DNA of 64,000 nt, from the NCBI GenBank assembly GCA_963703565.1, contig CAVPEW010000041.1, positions 3,627-67,626 on the forward strand, written 5' to 3'. Each line of letters starts with the position of its first letter. Position 1 is the first letter of the stretch. Below are positions 43,174 to 51,356 of the stretch, piece by piece. This stretch comes from CAVPEW01 sp963703565 (GTDB taxonomy: Bacteria; Actinomycetota; Acidimicrobiia; Acidimicrobiales; VFJN01). The notes beneath the pieces are model-generated. The model was given only the letters and a program-made list of their open reading frames with translations. It was not told the origin of the DNA and did no database searches. The position numbers and the translations under genes were made by a program.

Positions 43174-43749
43174 ATGCCCCAGCTGACCGCTTGCTCCGCG
43201 ATCGACGGCGTGTGGGTGGTGACCCCAGACGTGCACGGCGACGATCGCGGGACCTTCGTGGAGACCTACCGGCGCCAGTGGTTCCCCGCCGGGCGCGAGA
43301 TGGTCCAGGCCAACCGCGGCGACCGGCGGGCGGGTGCCGTGGTGGGCCTGCACTACCACCTGCACCAGGCCGACTACTGGACCGTGCCCGCCGGGCGTGC
43401 CCGGGTAGTGCTGCACGACCTGCGCAGCGCCAGCCCCACCGAGGGGGCCACCTGGACACTCGAGCTCGGTAGCGCCCCCGGCACTGCGGCCGTCGACCAC
43501 GACCACCGCGGCGTGTACATCCCCCGGGGCGTCGCCCACGGTTTCGCGGCGTTGACCGACATGACCATCAGCTACCTGGTCGACGGCTACTACGACCCGG
43601 CCGACGAGCTCGGCCTCGCCTACGACGACCCCGCCCTGGGCGTGGACTGGGGTGTGAGCACTCCGACGCTGTCGGAGCGCGACCGGGCCAACCCCCGTCG
43701 TGGCGAGCTGGACCCCGCTCGTCGTCCGGGCTGGTCGGCGGGTGCTTGA
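43174..43749 (+). CDS. rmlC: dTDP-4-dehydrorhamnose 3,5-epimerase family protein (RmlC)
   Basis: ATG 43174 with GAGGA 8 nt before it gives 191 residues; an upstream in-frame start at 43123 adds a Pro-rich tail that is probably not translated. The cupin has DVHGDDRGTFVETYR near 21, GAVVGLHYHLHQADYWTVPAGRARVVLHDLR (split by the HYHLHQ active-site region near 59), VYIPRGVAHGFAALTD near 113 and ISYLVDGYYDPADELGLAYDD. The catalytic His and Asp/Tyr pattern is mostly kept, though GLHYHLHQADYW replaces the usual GLHFQxPPxAQ. It might be a related sugar 3- or 3,5-epimerase. Confidence 0.85.
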   Translation: MPQLTACSAIDGVWVVTPDVHGDDRGTFVETYRRQWFPAGREMVQANRGDRRAGAVVGLHYHLHQADYWTVPAGRARVVLHDLRSASPTEGATWTLELGSAPGTAAVDHDHRGVYIPRGVAHGFAALTDMTISYLVDGYYDPADELGLAYDDPALGVDWGVSTPTLSERDRANPRRGELDPARRPGWSAGA

Positions 43750-43750
43750 C

Positions 43751-44734
43751 GTGCGCCAGTTCGTAACCGGCGGCGCCGGCTTCATCGGCTCCAACTACGC
43801 CCGCTGGGTGCTCTCGCACAGCGACGACTCGGTGACCGTCTACGACGCGCTCACCTACGCCGGCAACCGGAGCACGATCGCCGACCTCGAAGGCGATCCG
43901 CGCTTCTCGTTCGTCCGCGGCGACGTGTGCGACCGCGGCGCGCTGGCGTCGGCGATGGCCGATCACGACGCGGTGGTCCACTTCGCGGCCGAGACCCACG
44001 TCGACCGCTCCATCGTGGGGCCAGACGAGTTCGTGCGCACCAACTGCTTCGGGACCAACGTGGTGATGGACACGGCCCGGATGTGCGAGGTCGCACGAGT
44101 CGTGCACATCGGCACCGACGAGGTGTACGGCTCGGTGGAGGAAGGGGCCTCCACCGAGGACGACCCGTTGGATCCCCGTTCCCCATACTCGGCGTCGAAG
44201 GCTGGCTCGGACCTGATCGCTCGCTCCTACGCCGCCACCTACGGCCTGCCGGTGATCGTGACGCGCTGCACCAACAACTTCGGCCCCTTCCAGTACCCGG
44301 AGAAGGCGATCCCCCTGTTCACGACCAACCTGCTCGAAGGTGGGACCGTCCCCGTCTACGGCGACGGCGGCAACGTCCGCGACTGGCTGTACGTGGACGA
44401 CCACTGCGAAGCGCTGGCCCTCGTGCTCGAACGCGGTGAGCCAGGCGGCATCTACAACGTCGGAGCCGGCAACGGGATCTCCAACCGCGACCTCGTGGAC
44501 CGCCTGCTGGTCATCCTGGACGCCCCGCTCGACCGGGTCAGGGCCGTCCCCGACCGCCCGGGCCATGACCGGCGTTACGCGGTCGACGTGAGCCGGATCG
44601 CCGCGCTGGGCTGGCGCCGCCGCCACGACCTCGACGACGCCCTGGCCGCGACCGTGGAGTGGTACCGGGAGAACGAGTGGTGGTGGAAGCCGCTCAAGCA
44701 GGCCGCGCCGAGCGGTGGGCGGGTTCGGGGATGA
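43751..44734 (+). CDS. rmlB: dTDP-glucose 4,6-dehydratase (RmlB)
   Basis: GTG 43751 follows the rmlC stop by 1 nt. The 327-residue extended SDR enzyme has FVTGGAGFIGSNYARWVL at the start, YDALTYAGNRSTIADLE, FAAETHVDRSI, HIGTDEVYGSVEEG (T-D-E catalytic trio) and YSASKAGSDLIARSYAATYG (YxxxK), then TRCTNNFGPFQYPEKAIPL. It converts dTDP-glucose to dTDP-4-keto-6-deoxyglucose. No rmlD homologue is found in the window, so the final rhamnose reductase would be elsewhere or the intermediate goes to another sugar. Confidence 0.95.
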   Translation: MRQFVTGGAGFIGSNYARWVLSHSDDSVTVYDALTYAGNRSTIADLEGDPRFSFVRGDVCDRGALASAMADHDAVVHFAAETHVDRSIVGPDEFVRTNCFGTNVVMDTARMCEVARVVHIGTDEVYGSVEEGASTEDDPLDPRSPYSASKAGSDLIARSYAATYGLPVIVTRCTNNFGPFQYPEKAIPLFTTNLLEGGTVPVYGDGGNVRDWLYVDDHCEALALVLERGEPGGIYNVGAGNGISNRDLVDRLLVILDAPLDRVRAVPDRPGHDRRYAVDVSRIAALGWRRRHDLDDALAATVEWYRENEWWWKPLKQAAPSGGRVRG

Positions 44735-46032
44735 CCCGGATCGCCGTGATCGGCACCGGTTACGTCGGGCTGACCACGGGCGCATGCTTCGCCCACCTCG
44801 GCCACGAGGTGACCTGCGCCGACATCGACGCCGACAAGGTCGAGCGCCTGTCGCGCGGAGACGTGCCCATCCTCGAGGCCGGCCTGGACGAGCTCGTGCT
44901 CGAAGGGCTCGACGGGGGGCGCCTCCGCTTCGTGCTCGGCGCCGAGGTGGCGGCCGCCGACTGCGAGGTGGCCTACCTGTGCGTGCCGACCCCCCAGGCG
45001 GTCGACGGGTCGGCCGACCTGTCCTTCATCGAGGCCGCTGCCCGCCAGATCGGTCCGGTGCTGCCCAGCGAAGCGGTGGTCGTCAACAAGTCCACCGTGC
45101 CGGTGGGCTCGACCCGGGTCGTCGAGGCGGCGCTGGGGCGCGATGACGTCGCCGTGGTGTCGAACCCCGAGTTCCTGCGCGAGGGTTCCGCCGTGCACGA
45201 CTTCTTGCATCCCGACCGGATCGTGGTCGGCGCCGACGACCAGGCGGCCGCCGTGCGGGTCACCTCGTTGTACCTGGGCATCCCGGCCCCGGTGATCGTG
45301 ACCGATCCCGCCTCCGCCGAGACGATCAAGTACGCGGCCAACGCCTTCCTCGCCACGAAGATCTCCTTCGTCAACGCCGTGGCCGCGGTGTGCGAGGCCG
45401 TGGGCGCCGACATCGGCGACGTCGTGTTGGGCATGGGTTACGACGCGCGCATCGGATCCTCGTTCCTGCGACCCGGCCCCGGATGGGGTGGGAGCTGCTT
45501 CCCCAAGGACACCCGGGCCCTGGTCCGGATCGCCCAGGACGCCGGCTACGACTTCGGGCTGCTGCGCGGCGTGGTCACCGTCAACGACGAGCAGTTCGAA
45601 CGCGTGGCCGACAAGGTCGCGACCCTCGCCGGCGGGGCGCTGCAGGGGGCGGTCGTCGCCGCCTGGGGGCTGACGTTCAAGGCCCGTACCGACGACCTGC
45701 GCGAGTCGCCGTCGCTGGAGGTGCTGAACCGGCTGCGGGCCCGGGGCGCCACCGTGCGCGCCCACGATCCCTCCGTCGAGGGAGGCGACGGTCCCGGCCT
45801 CGCCGGCAGCGGTCCGCTGGAGGGCATCGAGCTGTTCGACGACCCGGTGCGTGCGGCTGCGGGCGCCGATGTGCTGGTGGTGCTCACCGAATGGGACGAG
45901 TTCCGATGGGTCGACGTCGAAGCGGTCGGTGAGGCCATGGCCCGCCGGGCGGTCGTCGATGCCCGCAACCTGCTCGACCGCGCCGCGTGGCGCCGCAGGG
46001 GGTTCACCTACGCCGGCATCGGGCGTTCCTGA
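44731..46032 (+). CDS. ugd: UDP-glucose 6-dehydrogenase
   Basis: ATG 44731 overlaps the rmlB stop as ATGA. The 433-residue protein has IAVIGTGYVGLTTGACFA at the start, YLCVPTP, NKSTVPVGSTR, SNPEFLREGSAVHDFLHPDR, AETIKYAANAFLATKISF and the catalytic-Cys motif GWGGSCFPKDTRAL, all hallmarks of UDP-glucose/GDP-mannose dehydrogenases; the order and the neighbouring Uxs enzyme favour UDP-glucose. It makes UDP-glucuronate by two NAD-dependent oxidations in the cytosol, feeding UDP-xylose formation by the next gene. Confidence 0.94.
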   Translation: MTRIAVIGTGYVGLTTGACFAHLGHEVTCADIDADKVERLSRGDVPILEAGLDELVLEGLDGGRLRFVLGAEVAAADCEVAYLCVPTPQAVDGSADLSFIEAAARQIGPVLPSEAVVVNKSTVPVGSTRVVEAALGRDDVAVVSNPEFLREGSAVHDFLHPDRIVVGADDQAAAVRVTSLYLGIPAPVIVTDPASAETIKYAANAFLATKISFVNAVAAVCEAVGADIGDVVLGMGYDARIGSSFLRPGPGWGGSCFPKDTRALVRIAQDAGYDFGLLRGVVTVNDEQFERVADKVATLAGGALQGAVVAAWGLTFKARTDDLRESPSLEVLNRLRARGATVRAHDPSVEGGDGPGLAGSGPLEGIELFDDPVRAAAGADVLVVLTEWDEFRWVDVEAVGEAMARRAVVDARNLLDRAAWRRRGFTYAGIGRS

Positions 46033-46044
46033 GCGGCGCCTTCC

Positions 46045-46050
46045 TAGGAT
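46045..46050 (+). promoter_or_regulatory. -10 hexamer TAGGAT of a leaderless promoter for uxs
   Basis: TAGGATCGC lies 8 nt before ATG 46059, between ugd and uxs. Confidence 0.5.
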
Positions 46051-46058
46051 CGCCGGCC

Positions 46059-46994
46059 ATGGCTCGAATCGTGGTGACCGGCGGTGCCGGCTTCTTGGGG
46101 TCGCACCTGTGCGAGGCGCTGCTCGAGCGCGGCGATGAGGTGGTGGCGATCGACAACCTTGTGACCGGGTCGGTGGCGAACATCGAGGCCCTGTTCGCCC
46201 GGCGCGGCTTCACCTTCCTGGAGCACGACGTGAGCACCTATGTGTGGGTGCCCGGCCGCGTGGACGCGGTGATGCACTTCGCCAGCCCGGCGTCCCCGGT
46301 GGACTTCGAGCGGATCCCCATCCAGATCCTGAAGGTCGGAGGCCTGGGGACCCACAACTGCCTGGGTCTGGCCAAGGCGAAGGGCGCCCGGTTCCTGCTG
46401 GCCTCGACCAGCGAGGTCTACGGCGACCCGGAGGTGCACCCCCAGCCCGAGAGCTACTGGGGTCACGTGAACCCCGTCGGCCCCCGCGGCGTGTACGACG
46501 AGGCCAAGCGCTACGCCGAGGCCATGACGATGGCCTACCGGCGCCACCACGGCCTGTCGACTCGCATCGTTCGCATCTTCAACACCTACGGGCCCCGCAT
46601 GCGCCCCGACGACGGCCGGGCGGTGTCCAACTTCTTGGTCCAGGCCCTGCGCGGCGAGCCCATCACCGTGTACGGCGACGGCAGCCAGACCCGGTCCTTC
46701 TGCTACGTCGACGACGAGGTGGCGGGGTTCCTCGCCCTGCTCGACTCGGAGGTCGCCACCCCGGTCAACATCGGCAATCCGACGGAGTGCACCATCGCCG
46801 AGCTGGCCGCGCTCGCCGTGGAGGTGACGGGTTCGTCATCGCCGGTGGTCCACGAGCCGCTCCCCGTCGACGACCCCGCGCGCCGGCGCCCCGACATCAC
46901 CCTCGCCAGGGCCGAGCTCGGATGGGAGCCGACCGTCGCCCTGCGCGAGGGCCTGACCCGTACCGCGGAGCACTTCCGGGCGCGCCTGGGCTGA
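46059..46994 (+). CDS. uxs: UDP-glucuronate decarboxylase (UDP-xylose synthase)
   Basis: The 311-residue extended SDR protein shows IVVTGGAGFLGSHLCEALL, MHFASPASPVDFERIPIQIL, LASTSEVYGDPEVHPQPESY and GPRGVYDEAKRYAEAM (YxxxK with the UXS-specific GPR-x-x-YDEAKR), then RIFNTYGPRMRPDDGRAVSN and GDGSQTRSFCYVDD. These are specific to UDP-xylose synthases rather than general epimerases. It decarboxylates UDP-GlcA to UDP-xylose with internal NAD+. It has its own promoter hexamer but follows ugd by 26 nt, so read-through is likely. A strong terminator follows. Confidence 0.93.
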   Translation: MARIVVTGGAGFLGSHLCEALLERGDEVVAIDNLVTGSVANIEALFARRGFTFLEHDVSTYVWVPGRVDAVMHFASPASPVDFERIPIQILKVGGLGTHNCLGLAKAKGARFLLASTSEVYGDPEVHPQPESYWGHVNPVGPRGVYDEAKRYAEAMTMAYRRHHGLSTRIVRIFNTYGPRMRPDDGRAVSNFLVQALRGEPITVYGDGSQTRSFCYVDDEVAGFLALLDSEVATPVNIGNPTECTIAELAALAVEVTGSSSPVVHEPLPVDDPARRRPDITLARAELGWEPTVALREGLTRTAEHFRARLG

Positions 46995-47034
46995 GCGGTC
47001 CGCGGCGGGCGCAGGCGGCACCGACAGCCGACGC

Positions 47035-47068
47035 GACAGGGCCGGGTCAGTAGGGACCCGGCCCTGTC
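47035..47068. terminator. Bidirectional terminator between uxs and the monooxygenase
   Basis: GACAGGGCCGGGTC at 47035-47048 and its exact complement at 47055-47068 form a perfect 14-bp stem with a 6-nt loop. An outer pair CCGACAGCC (47021-47029) and GGCTGTCGG (47096-47104) could extend the fold. It separates convergent genes. Confidence 0.8.
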
Positions 47069-47105
47069 CTCGTCTCCGGGCCGCCGTTCGCGGCTGGCTG
47101 TCGGC

Positions 47106-48741
47106 TCAGACGGTCGCCGGCTCGTGGCCGGAGAAGGCGAAGCCCTCGTAGCCGTTGGCCGCGATCTCGTTGCAGCGGTCGCGGTAGGTGACCACGCCCC
47201 CGACGTAGGGCATGAACACCCGGGTCTTGCCCGGGATGTTGGCGCCCAGGTACCAGGAGTTCGCCTTGTCGAACAGGGTGAACTTGGCGATCGTCGCCGC
47301 GTGCTCCACCCACTCGTCCTGGGCCTGCTCGGTGGCCTCGACCCTGGTGAGGCCGTTGGAGCGCATGTGCTCGATGCAGGCCCCGATCCAGTCCACGTGT
47401 TGCTCGATCGAGACCGGCATGTTGCTGAGCACCGACGGGCTGCCCGGTCCGGTGATGGTGAACATGTTCGGGAATCCCGCGACCTGCAGGCCCAGGTAGC
47501 TGCGGGGTCCGGCCTCCCAGGTGTCGGCCAGGCGCACCCCACCGCTGCCGGTGATGTTGAGCCGCAGCAGCGAGCCCGTCATGGCGTCGAAGCCGGTGGC
47601 GAACACGATGACGTCGAGGCTCGTACTCGGCCTTGACGGTGCGCAGCCCGGTCGGGGTGATCTCCTCGATCGGATCCGAGCGCACGTCGACGAGGGTGAC
47701 GTTGTCCCGGTTGAACGTCTCGAAGTAGTTGGTGTCGATGGGCGGCCGCTTCGAGCCGTAGGGGTGGTCGGTCGGGCAGAGCAGCTCCGCGGTGGCCGGG
47801 TCCTTGACGATCTGGCGGATCTTGTTGCGGATGAACTCCGCCGCCGTCTCGTTGGACTCCTCGTCGATCAACAGGTCGCCGAAGGAGCCGTAGAGGAACT
47901 TGAAGCCGCCCTCGTTCCAGAGGTCCTCGTAGATCTGGGTGCGCTCGGCCTCCTCGACGTCCTTGGCCGAACGGTCCGTGCGCGGGTAGGGGAAGCCGCC
48001 GAAGGAGTTGCGGGCCAGCTCACGGATCTCGCCGTAGTTGGCCTTGATCTCGGCCGCCCGCTCGGGCGTGAGGGGCGCGTTGCGGGCCGGGATGGTGTAG
48101 TTGGGGGTGCGCTGGAACACCGTGAGGTGGGCGGCCTGGGCTGCGATCACCGGGGTGGCCTGGATGCCGGTCGACCCCGTGCCGATCAGCCCGACCCGCT
48201 TGCCGGTGAAGTCGACTCCCTCGTGGGGCCAGGCGCCGGTGTGGTACCAGTCGCCGCGGAAGGACTCCAGACCCCGGAAGTTCGGCACGTTCGCCGTCGA
48301 CAGGCAGCCGACCGCGGTGATGAAGAACCGGCTGGTGTAGGAGTCGCCGCCCTCGGTGGTGACCGTCCAGGTGTCGCTGGCGTCGTCGAAGGCCGCCCCG
48401 ACGATCCGGGTCGACAGCGAGATGTCGTCGCGCAGGTCGAAGCGGTCCGCGACGTGGTTCAGGTAGCGCAGGATCTCGGGCTGCTCGGGGTACTTGCTCG
48501 TCCACTCCCACTCCTGCTCCAGCTCGGAGGAGAACGAGAACGAGTAGTAGTAGCTCTCCGAGTCGCAGCGGGCGCCCGGATACCGGTTCCAGTACCAGGT
48601 GCCACCGACGCCGTCACCGGCCTCGAACACCCGCGCCCGCATGCCGAGCTGGTCGCGCATCTTGTGGAGCATGTAGAGACCCGAGAAGCCGGCGCCCACG
48701 ATGATGGCGTCGAAGTCCGTGGACTGGTCGGTCGTGGCCAT
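47106..48741 (-). pseudogene. Baeyer-Villiger flavin monooxygenase, frameshifted
   Basis: ATG 48741 is preceded by AGGAGG. The 5' frame has the FAD motif AIIVGAGFSGLYMLHKM, GGTWYWNRYPGARCDSESYYY, the Baeyer-Villiger fingerprint FRGDWYHTGAWP (FxGxxxHxxxWP) near 155 and the NADP motif VGLIGTGSTGIQ. Near 47619 the frame is lost; the other frame resumes with DVIVFATGFDAMTGSLLRLNI and ends at 47106. GAGGCTC (47616-47622) with one base less reads ...EYELDVIVFATG..., the expected sequence. Full length would be about 545 codons, normal for cyclohexanone-monooxygenase-like enzymes that turn ketones into esters or lactones with NADPH and oxygen. Confidence 0.88.
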
Positions 48742-48883
48742 GGTGTTGTTGCCTCCTACAGCGGTGTCGGCCGAGCTTGTCCCGGTCCGGTCCGTGGCCC
48801 GCGGGTTCGGGCGGCGGGTGGTTGGAGCCCTGTGGCCGCTCCCGACCGGTCAACCCGGTCGCGGGTGGCTGCGAGATCGACGA

Positions 48884-48898
48884 GTCGGGTCACCCGAC
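48884..48898. promoter_or_regulatory. 15-bp palindrome upstream of the monooxygenase, possible operator
   Basis: GTCGGGT-C-ACCCGAC, perfect 7-bp arms, in the 219-bp gap between the monooxygenase start (48741) and the glycosyltransferase stop (48961). No regulator gene is adjacent. Confidence 0.4.
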
Positions 48899-48921
48899 CC
48901 CCCCTTGTCGTGGACGAGACT

Positions 48922-48936
48922 CGGTGTAGCACACCG
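48922..48936. promoter_or_regulatory. Second inverted repeat upstream of the monooxygenase
   Basis: CGGTGT-AGC-ACACCG, perfect 6-bp arms around 3 nt, 38 bp from the start of the 15-bp palindrome in the same gap. Apart from these two repeats I see no gene or other structure in the gap. Confidence 0.35.
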
Positions 48937-48960
48937 GCCCGAGTCGTACCGCACCGGCGA

Positions 48961-50187
48961 TCAGCCAGGGGCGAGGATCCGGTCCATTGCCGCCAGCGCG
49001 ACCCGGTCGCAGTAGCGCTCCTCGAAGGCGCGCCGCGCCGCGCGACGGGACCGGCGCGCGGCGTTCGCGTCGTCGCTCGCGCGGCGCACGGCGGCGACCA
49101 CCGCGTCGACGTCGCCGTGGCGCACGCTGGTACCGCACCCGTAGGCCACGATGGCCTCGTCGACGTTGGACCCCTGAGGGCCCGTGTAGAGCACCGGTAG
49201 GCCGGCTGCGAGGTTGGCGTGCAGCTTGCTCGGGCTCATCACGCCCAGGGCACGGTCGTCGAGGGTGATCAGGGCCAGGTCCGCACCGGCCATGACCGAC
49301 GCCGTCACATCCTTGGCGACGTAGGGCTCGAGCACGACGTTGGCCAGGCCGCTCTCCTCGACCCGCCGGGCGAGCGCCGAGTAGCGGGCCCCGCCTCCGA
49401 CGAACACGAACACGGCTTCGTCGGCCAGCGCGGCGGCTGCGTCGAGCACCGTGTCGAAGCGGTGCCCGACCCCGGCGTTGCCCAGGTAGAGCACCACCGT
49501 CCTCCCGTCGACCCCGATGCGGTCGTAGCCCTCCCAGGGCGCGGGCGTGGCGTCGGCCGGGAACAGGTCGGCCGCCTCCCAGTTCGGAACGACCTCGATC
49601 GGCGTGGCCGAGCCCGCGGGCAGGTCGGTGCTGAGCAGCGCCGCCATCGCCCCGTCGAGCGCCACCACGGCGTCGACGCGGCGGTAGGCCCAGCCGTTGA
49701 GACGGTGCAGGGCCCTGGCCGCGAGGCCGCCCTGTCGCAACCCCCCGAAGCGCTCCAGCGCGTCGGGGTAGCAGTCCATCGACCACAGCACCACCCGGCA
49801 GCGGCGGTTGCGCAGCCGGTGGGCGAGCGCGACCAGCACGGTGTAGGGAGGAGTGGTCATGGCCACCACGAGATCCTGGCGCGGAGCTCGCAGCATCCGG
49901 GCCAAAGCCCCCAGCAGGTAGGTGGCGTACCCACCGGCGCGGCGGGCGACCGTCGCCCGGCCCAGGTCGGGGGTGAAGACCCGCAGGAGGCGGACCGTCC
50001 CGGCTCCCCGGGTGGTGCCGCCGCCGGAGCCGTGTTGCGGGGGGACCCCTTCGAGGTAGCCGGCGCGACCGGCCACCACCGTCACCTCGTCACCGAGCTC
50101 GGCTCGGTGAGCAGCGAGGGAGGCCGCCAGCTGTGCGGTCGGCGAGATGTCCGGTGCGAAGAACTGGTTGAGCAGCGTGACGCGCAC
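48961..50187 (-). CDS. Family 4 glycosyltransferase (WbuB-like)
   Basis: GTG 50187 starts 3 nt after the epimerase stop. The 408-residue GT-B enzyme has LLNQFFAPDISPTAQLAASL at its start, typical of WbuB/Fuc4NAc-type transferases, then VLWSMDCYPDALERFGGL near 132, VVLYLGNAGVGHRFDTVLDA near 225 and MSPSKLHANLAAGLPVLY near 310 (K-x-x-x-N/donor loop region). It is predicted to add a sugar to a lipid-linked or growing glycan at the membrane face. It is coupled to the CDP-paratose-epimerase-like gene, suggesting that enzyme may supply its donor. Confidence 0.88.
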   Translation of the reverse strand: MRVTLLNQFFAPDISPTAQLAASLAAHRAELGDEVTVVAGRAGYLEGVPPQHGSGGGTTRGAGTVRLLRVFTPDLGRATVARRAGGYATYLLGALARMLRAPRQDLVVAMTTPPYTVLVALAHRLRNRRCRVVLWSMDCYPDALERFGGLRQGGLAARALHRLNGWAYRRVDAVVALDGAMAALLSTDLPAGSATPIEVVPNWEAADLFPADATPAPWEGYDRIGVDGRTVVLYLGNAGVGHRFDTVLDAAAALADEAVFVFVGGGARYSALARRVEESGLANVVLEPYVAKDVTASVMAGADLALITLDDRALGVMSPSKLHANLAAGLPVLYTGPQGSNVDEAIVAYGCGTSVRHGDVDAVVAAVRRASDDANAARRSRRAARRAFEERYCDRVALAAMDRILAPG

Positions 50188-50190
50188 CGC

Positions 50191-51246
50191 TCAGCCGGCC
50201 AGCTGGGACCGCACCCCGGCGACCATCTCGTCGATGATCGAGCCCAGGTCGTGGTCGAGGCGCCACCCGGGGAAGTGGGCCCGGAACTTGGCCATGTCGG
50301 TGTAGTAGCAGATGTGATCGCCGACGCGGGCTTCCTGCCGGTAGGTCAGCACGGGCCGCGCCCCGTCGGCCACCGCGGCGATGCGATCGACGCACTCGCG
50401 CAGGCTGGCGGCGTTCGCCCGCCCCCCTCCGATGTTGTACACCTCTCCCGGGCGCGGATCCTGGGCGAAGGCCCAGAAGGCACTGACCACGTCGGCCGAG
50501 TGGATCTGGTCGCGCACCTGCTTGCCCCCGTAGCCGAACACCGTGTAGTCGCCGCGCGCCAGCGCCACGTGCACCAGGTAGCTCAAGAACCCGTGGAGCT
50601 CCACGCCGCTGTGGTGGGGACCGGTGAGGCAGCCGCCACGGAACACGCCGGTGCGAAGTCCGAAGTAGCGACCGTACTCCTGTGTGAGCACGTCGGCGGC
50701 GAGCTTCGAGGCACCGAACAGCGAGTGCAGGCACCCTTCGATCGACATGGACTCGTCGATGCCCTCGGCCAGCTCCGGCGTCGCGTAGTCGTAGCGGGTA
50801 TCGAGCTCGACGAGAGGCAGTCGATTGGGGTTGTCGCCGTACACCTTGTTGGTCGAAACGGTGATGAACACCGTGTCGGGGCAGTGGCGCCGGCACGCCT
50901 CGAGCAGGTTGAGCGTCCCCACGGCGTTGACGTCGAAGTCGTCGAAGGGGCGCGAAGCCGCCAGGTCGTGGCTCGGCTGCGCGGCAGCGTGCACGACGAG
51001 GTCGTATTGCCCCCGGGCGACGAGGTCCTCGACGCCGAGCCGGTCCCGGATGTCGAGGTCGTGGTGGCGATACCGGGCGCAGGTGGCCTCGAGGCGCTGG
51101 CGGTTCCAGGTGGTGTCGCCGGAGGGCCCGAAGAAGTCGGCCCGGGCGTTGTTGTCGATGCCGTCGGTCGCGAACCCCAGACCGTCGAAGAAGCTGACCG
51201 CCTCCGAGCCGATCAGGCCCGCGCTGCCGGTGACGAGCACCTTCAC
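50191..51246 (-). CDS. NAD-dependent epimerase, CDP-paratose 2-epimerase-like
   Basis: GTG 51246 overlaps the stop of a 13-codon upstream frame as GTGA. The 351-residue protein has VLVTGSAGLIGSEAVSFF, the characteristic GIDNNARADFFGPSGDTTWN (TyvE-like), HAAAQPSHDLAASRPFDDFD, TVSTNKVYGDNPNRLPL, and a long insert before GASKLAADVLTQEYGR (the active-site Tyr of YxxxK appears replaced by Phe/Gly in LFGASK). This last point is odd: the usual Y-x-x-x-K reads F-G-A-S-K. It might still bind NAD and a nucleotide sugar, with catalysis altered. The CDP-tyvelose/paratose-type sugar is only a family-based guess. Confidence 0.83.
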   Translation of the reverse strand: MKVLVTGSAGLIGSEAVSFFDGLGFATDGIDNNARADFFGPSGDTTWNRQRLEATCARYRHHDLDIRDRLGVEDLVARGQYDLVVHAAAQPSHDLAASRPFDDFDVNAVGTLNLLEACRRHCPDTVFITVSTNKVYGDNPNRLPLVELDTRYDYATPELAEGIDESMSIEGCLHSLFGASKLAADVLTQEYGRYFGLRTGVFRGGCLTGPHHSGVELHGFLSYLVHVALARGDYTVFGYGGKQVRDQIHSADVVSAFWAFAQDPRPGEVYNIGGGRANAASLRECVDRIAAVADGARPVLTYRQEARVGDHICYYTDMAKFRAHFPGWRLDHDLGSIIDEMVAGVRSQLAG

Positions 51247-51284
51247 GGGGCTGAACCGAACGGTGCTGGGAGCGGGGCGCGCAC
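51243..51284 (-). CDS. Putative 13-codon leader ORF coupled to the epimerase gene
   Basis: GTG 51284 lies 8 nt after a TACCAT hexamer, and its TGA stop overlaps the GTG of the epimerase. The predicted peptide is MRAPLPAPFGSAP. The epimerase start itself lacks a ribosome site. No evidence of a peptide function; it may only bring ribosomes to the start. Confidence 0.35.
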   Translation of the reverse strand: MRAPLPAPFGSAP

Positions 51285-51292
51285 GGCCGGCG

Positions 51293-51298
51293 ATGGTA
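51293..51298 (-). promoter_or_regulatory. -10 hexamer TACCAT before the leader ORF
   Basis: Read on the minus strand, TACCAT followed by CGC, 8 nt before GTG 51284 and about 46 nt before the epimerase start. Confidence 0.4.
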
Positions 51299-51356
51299 TC
51301 GACCGGCTCGCCGCATCCCCGCCCGCCACCTGCGGGCGTGCTGCCAGAATCCGCCG

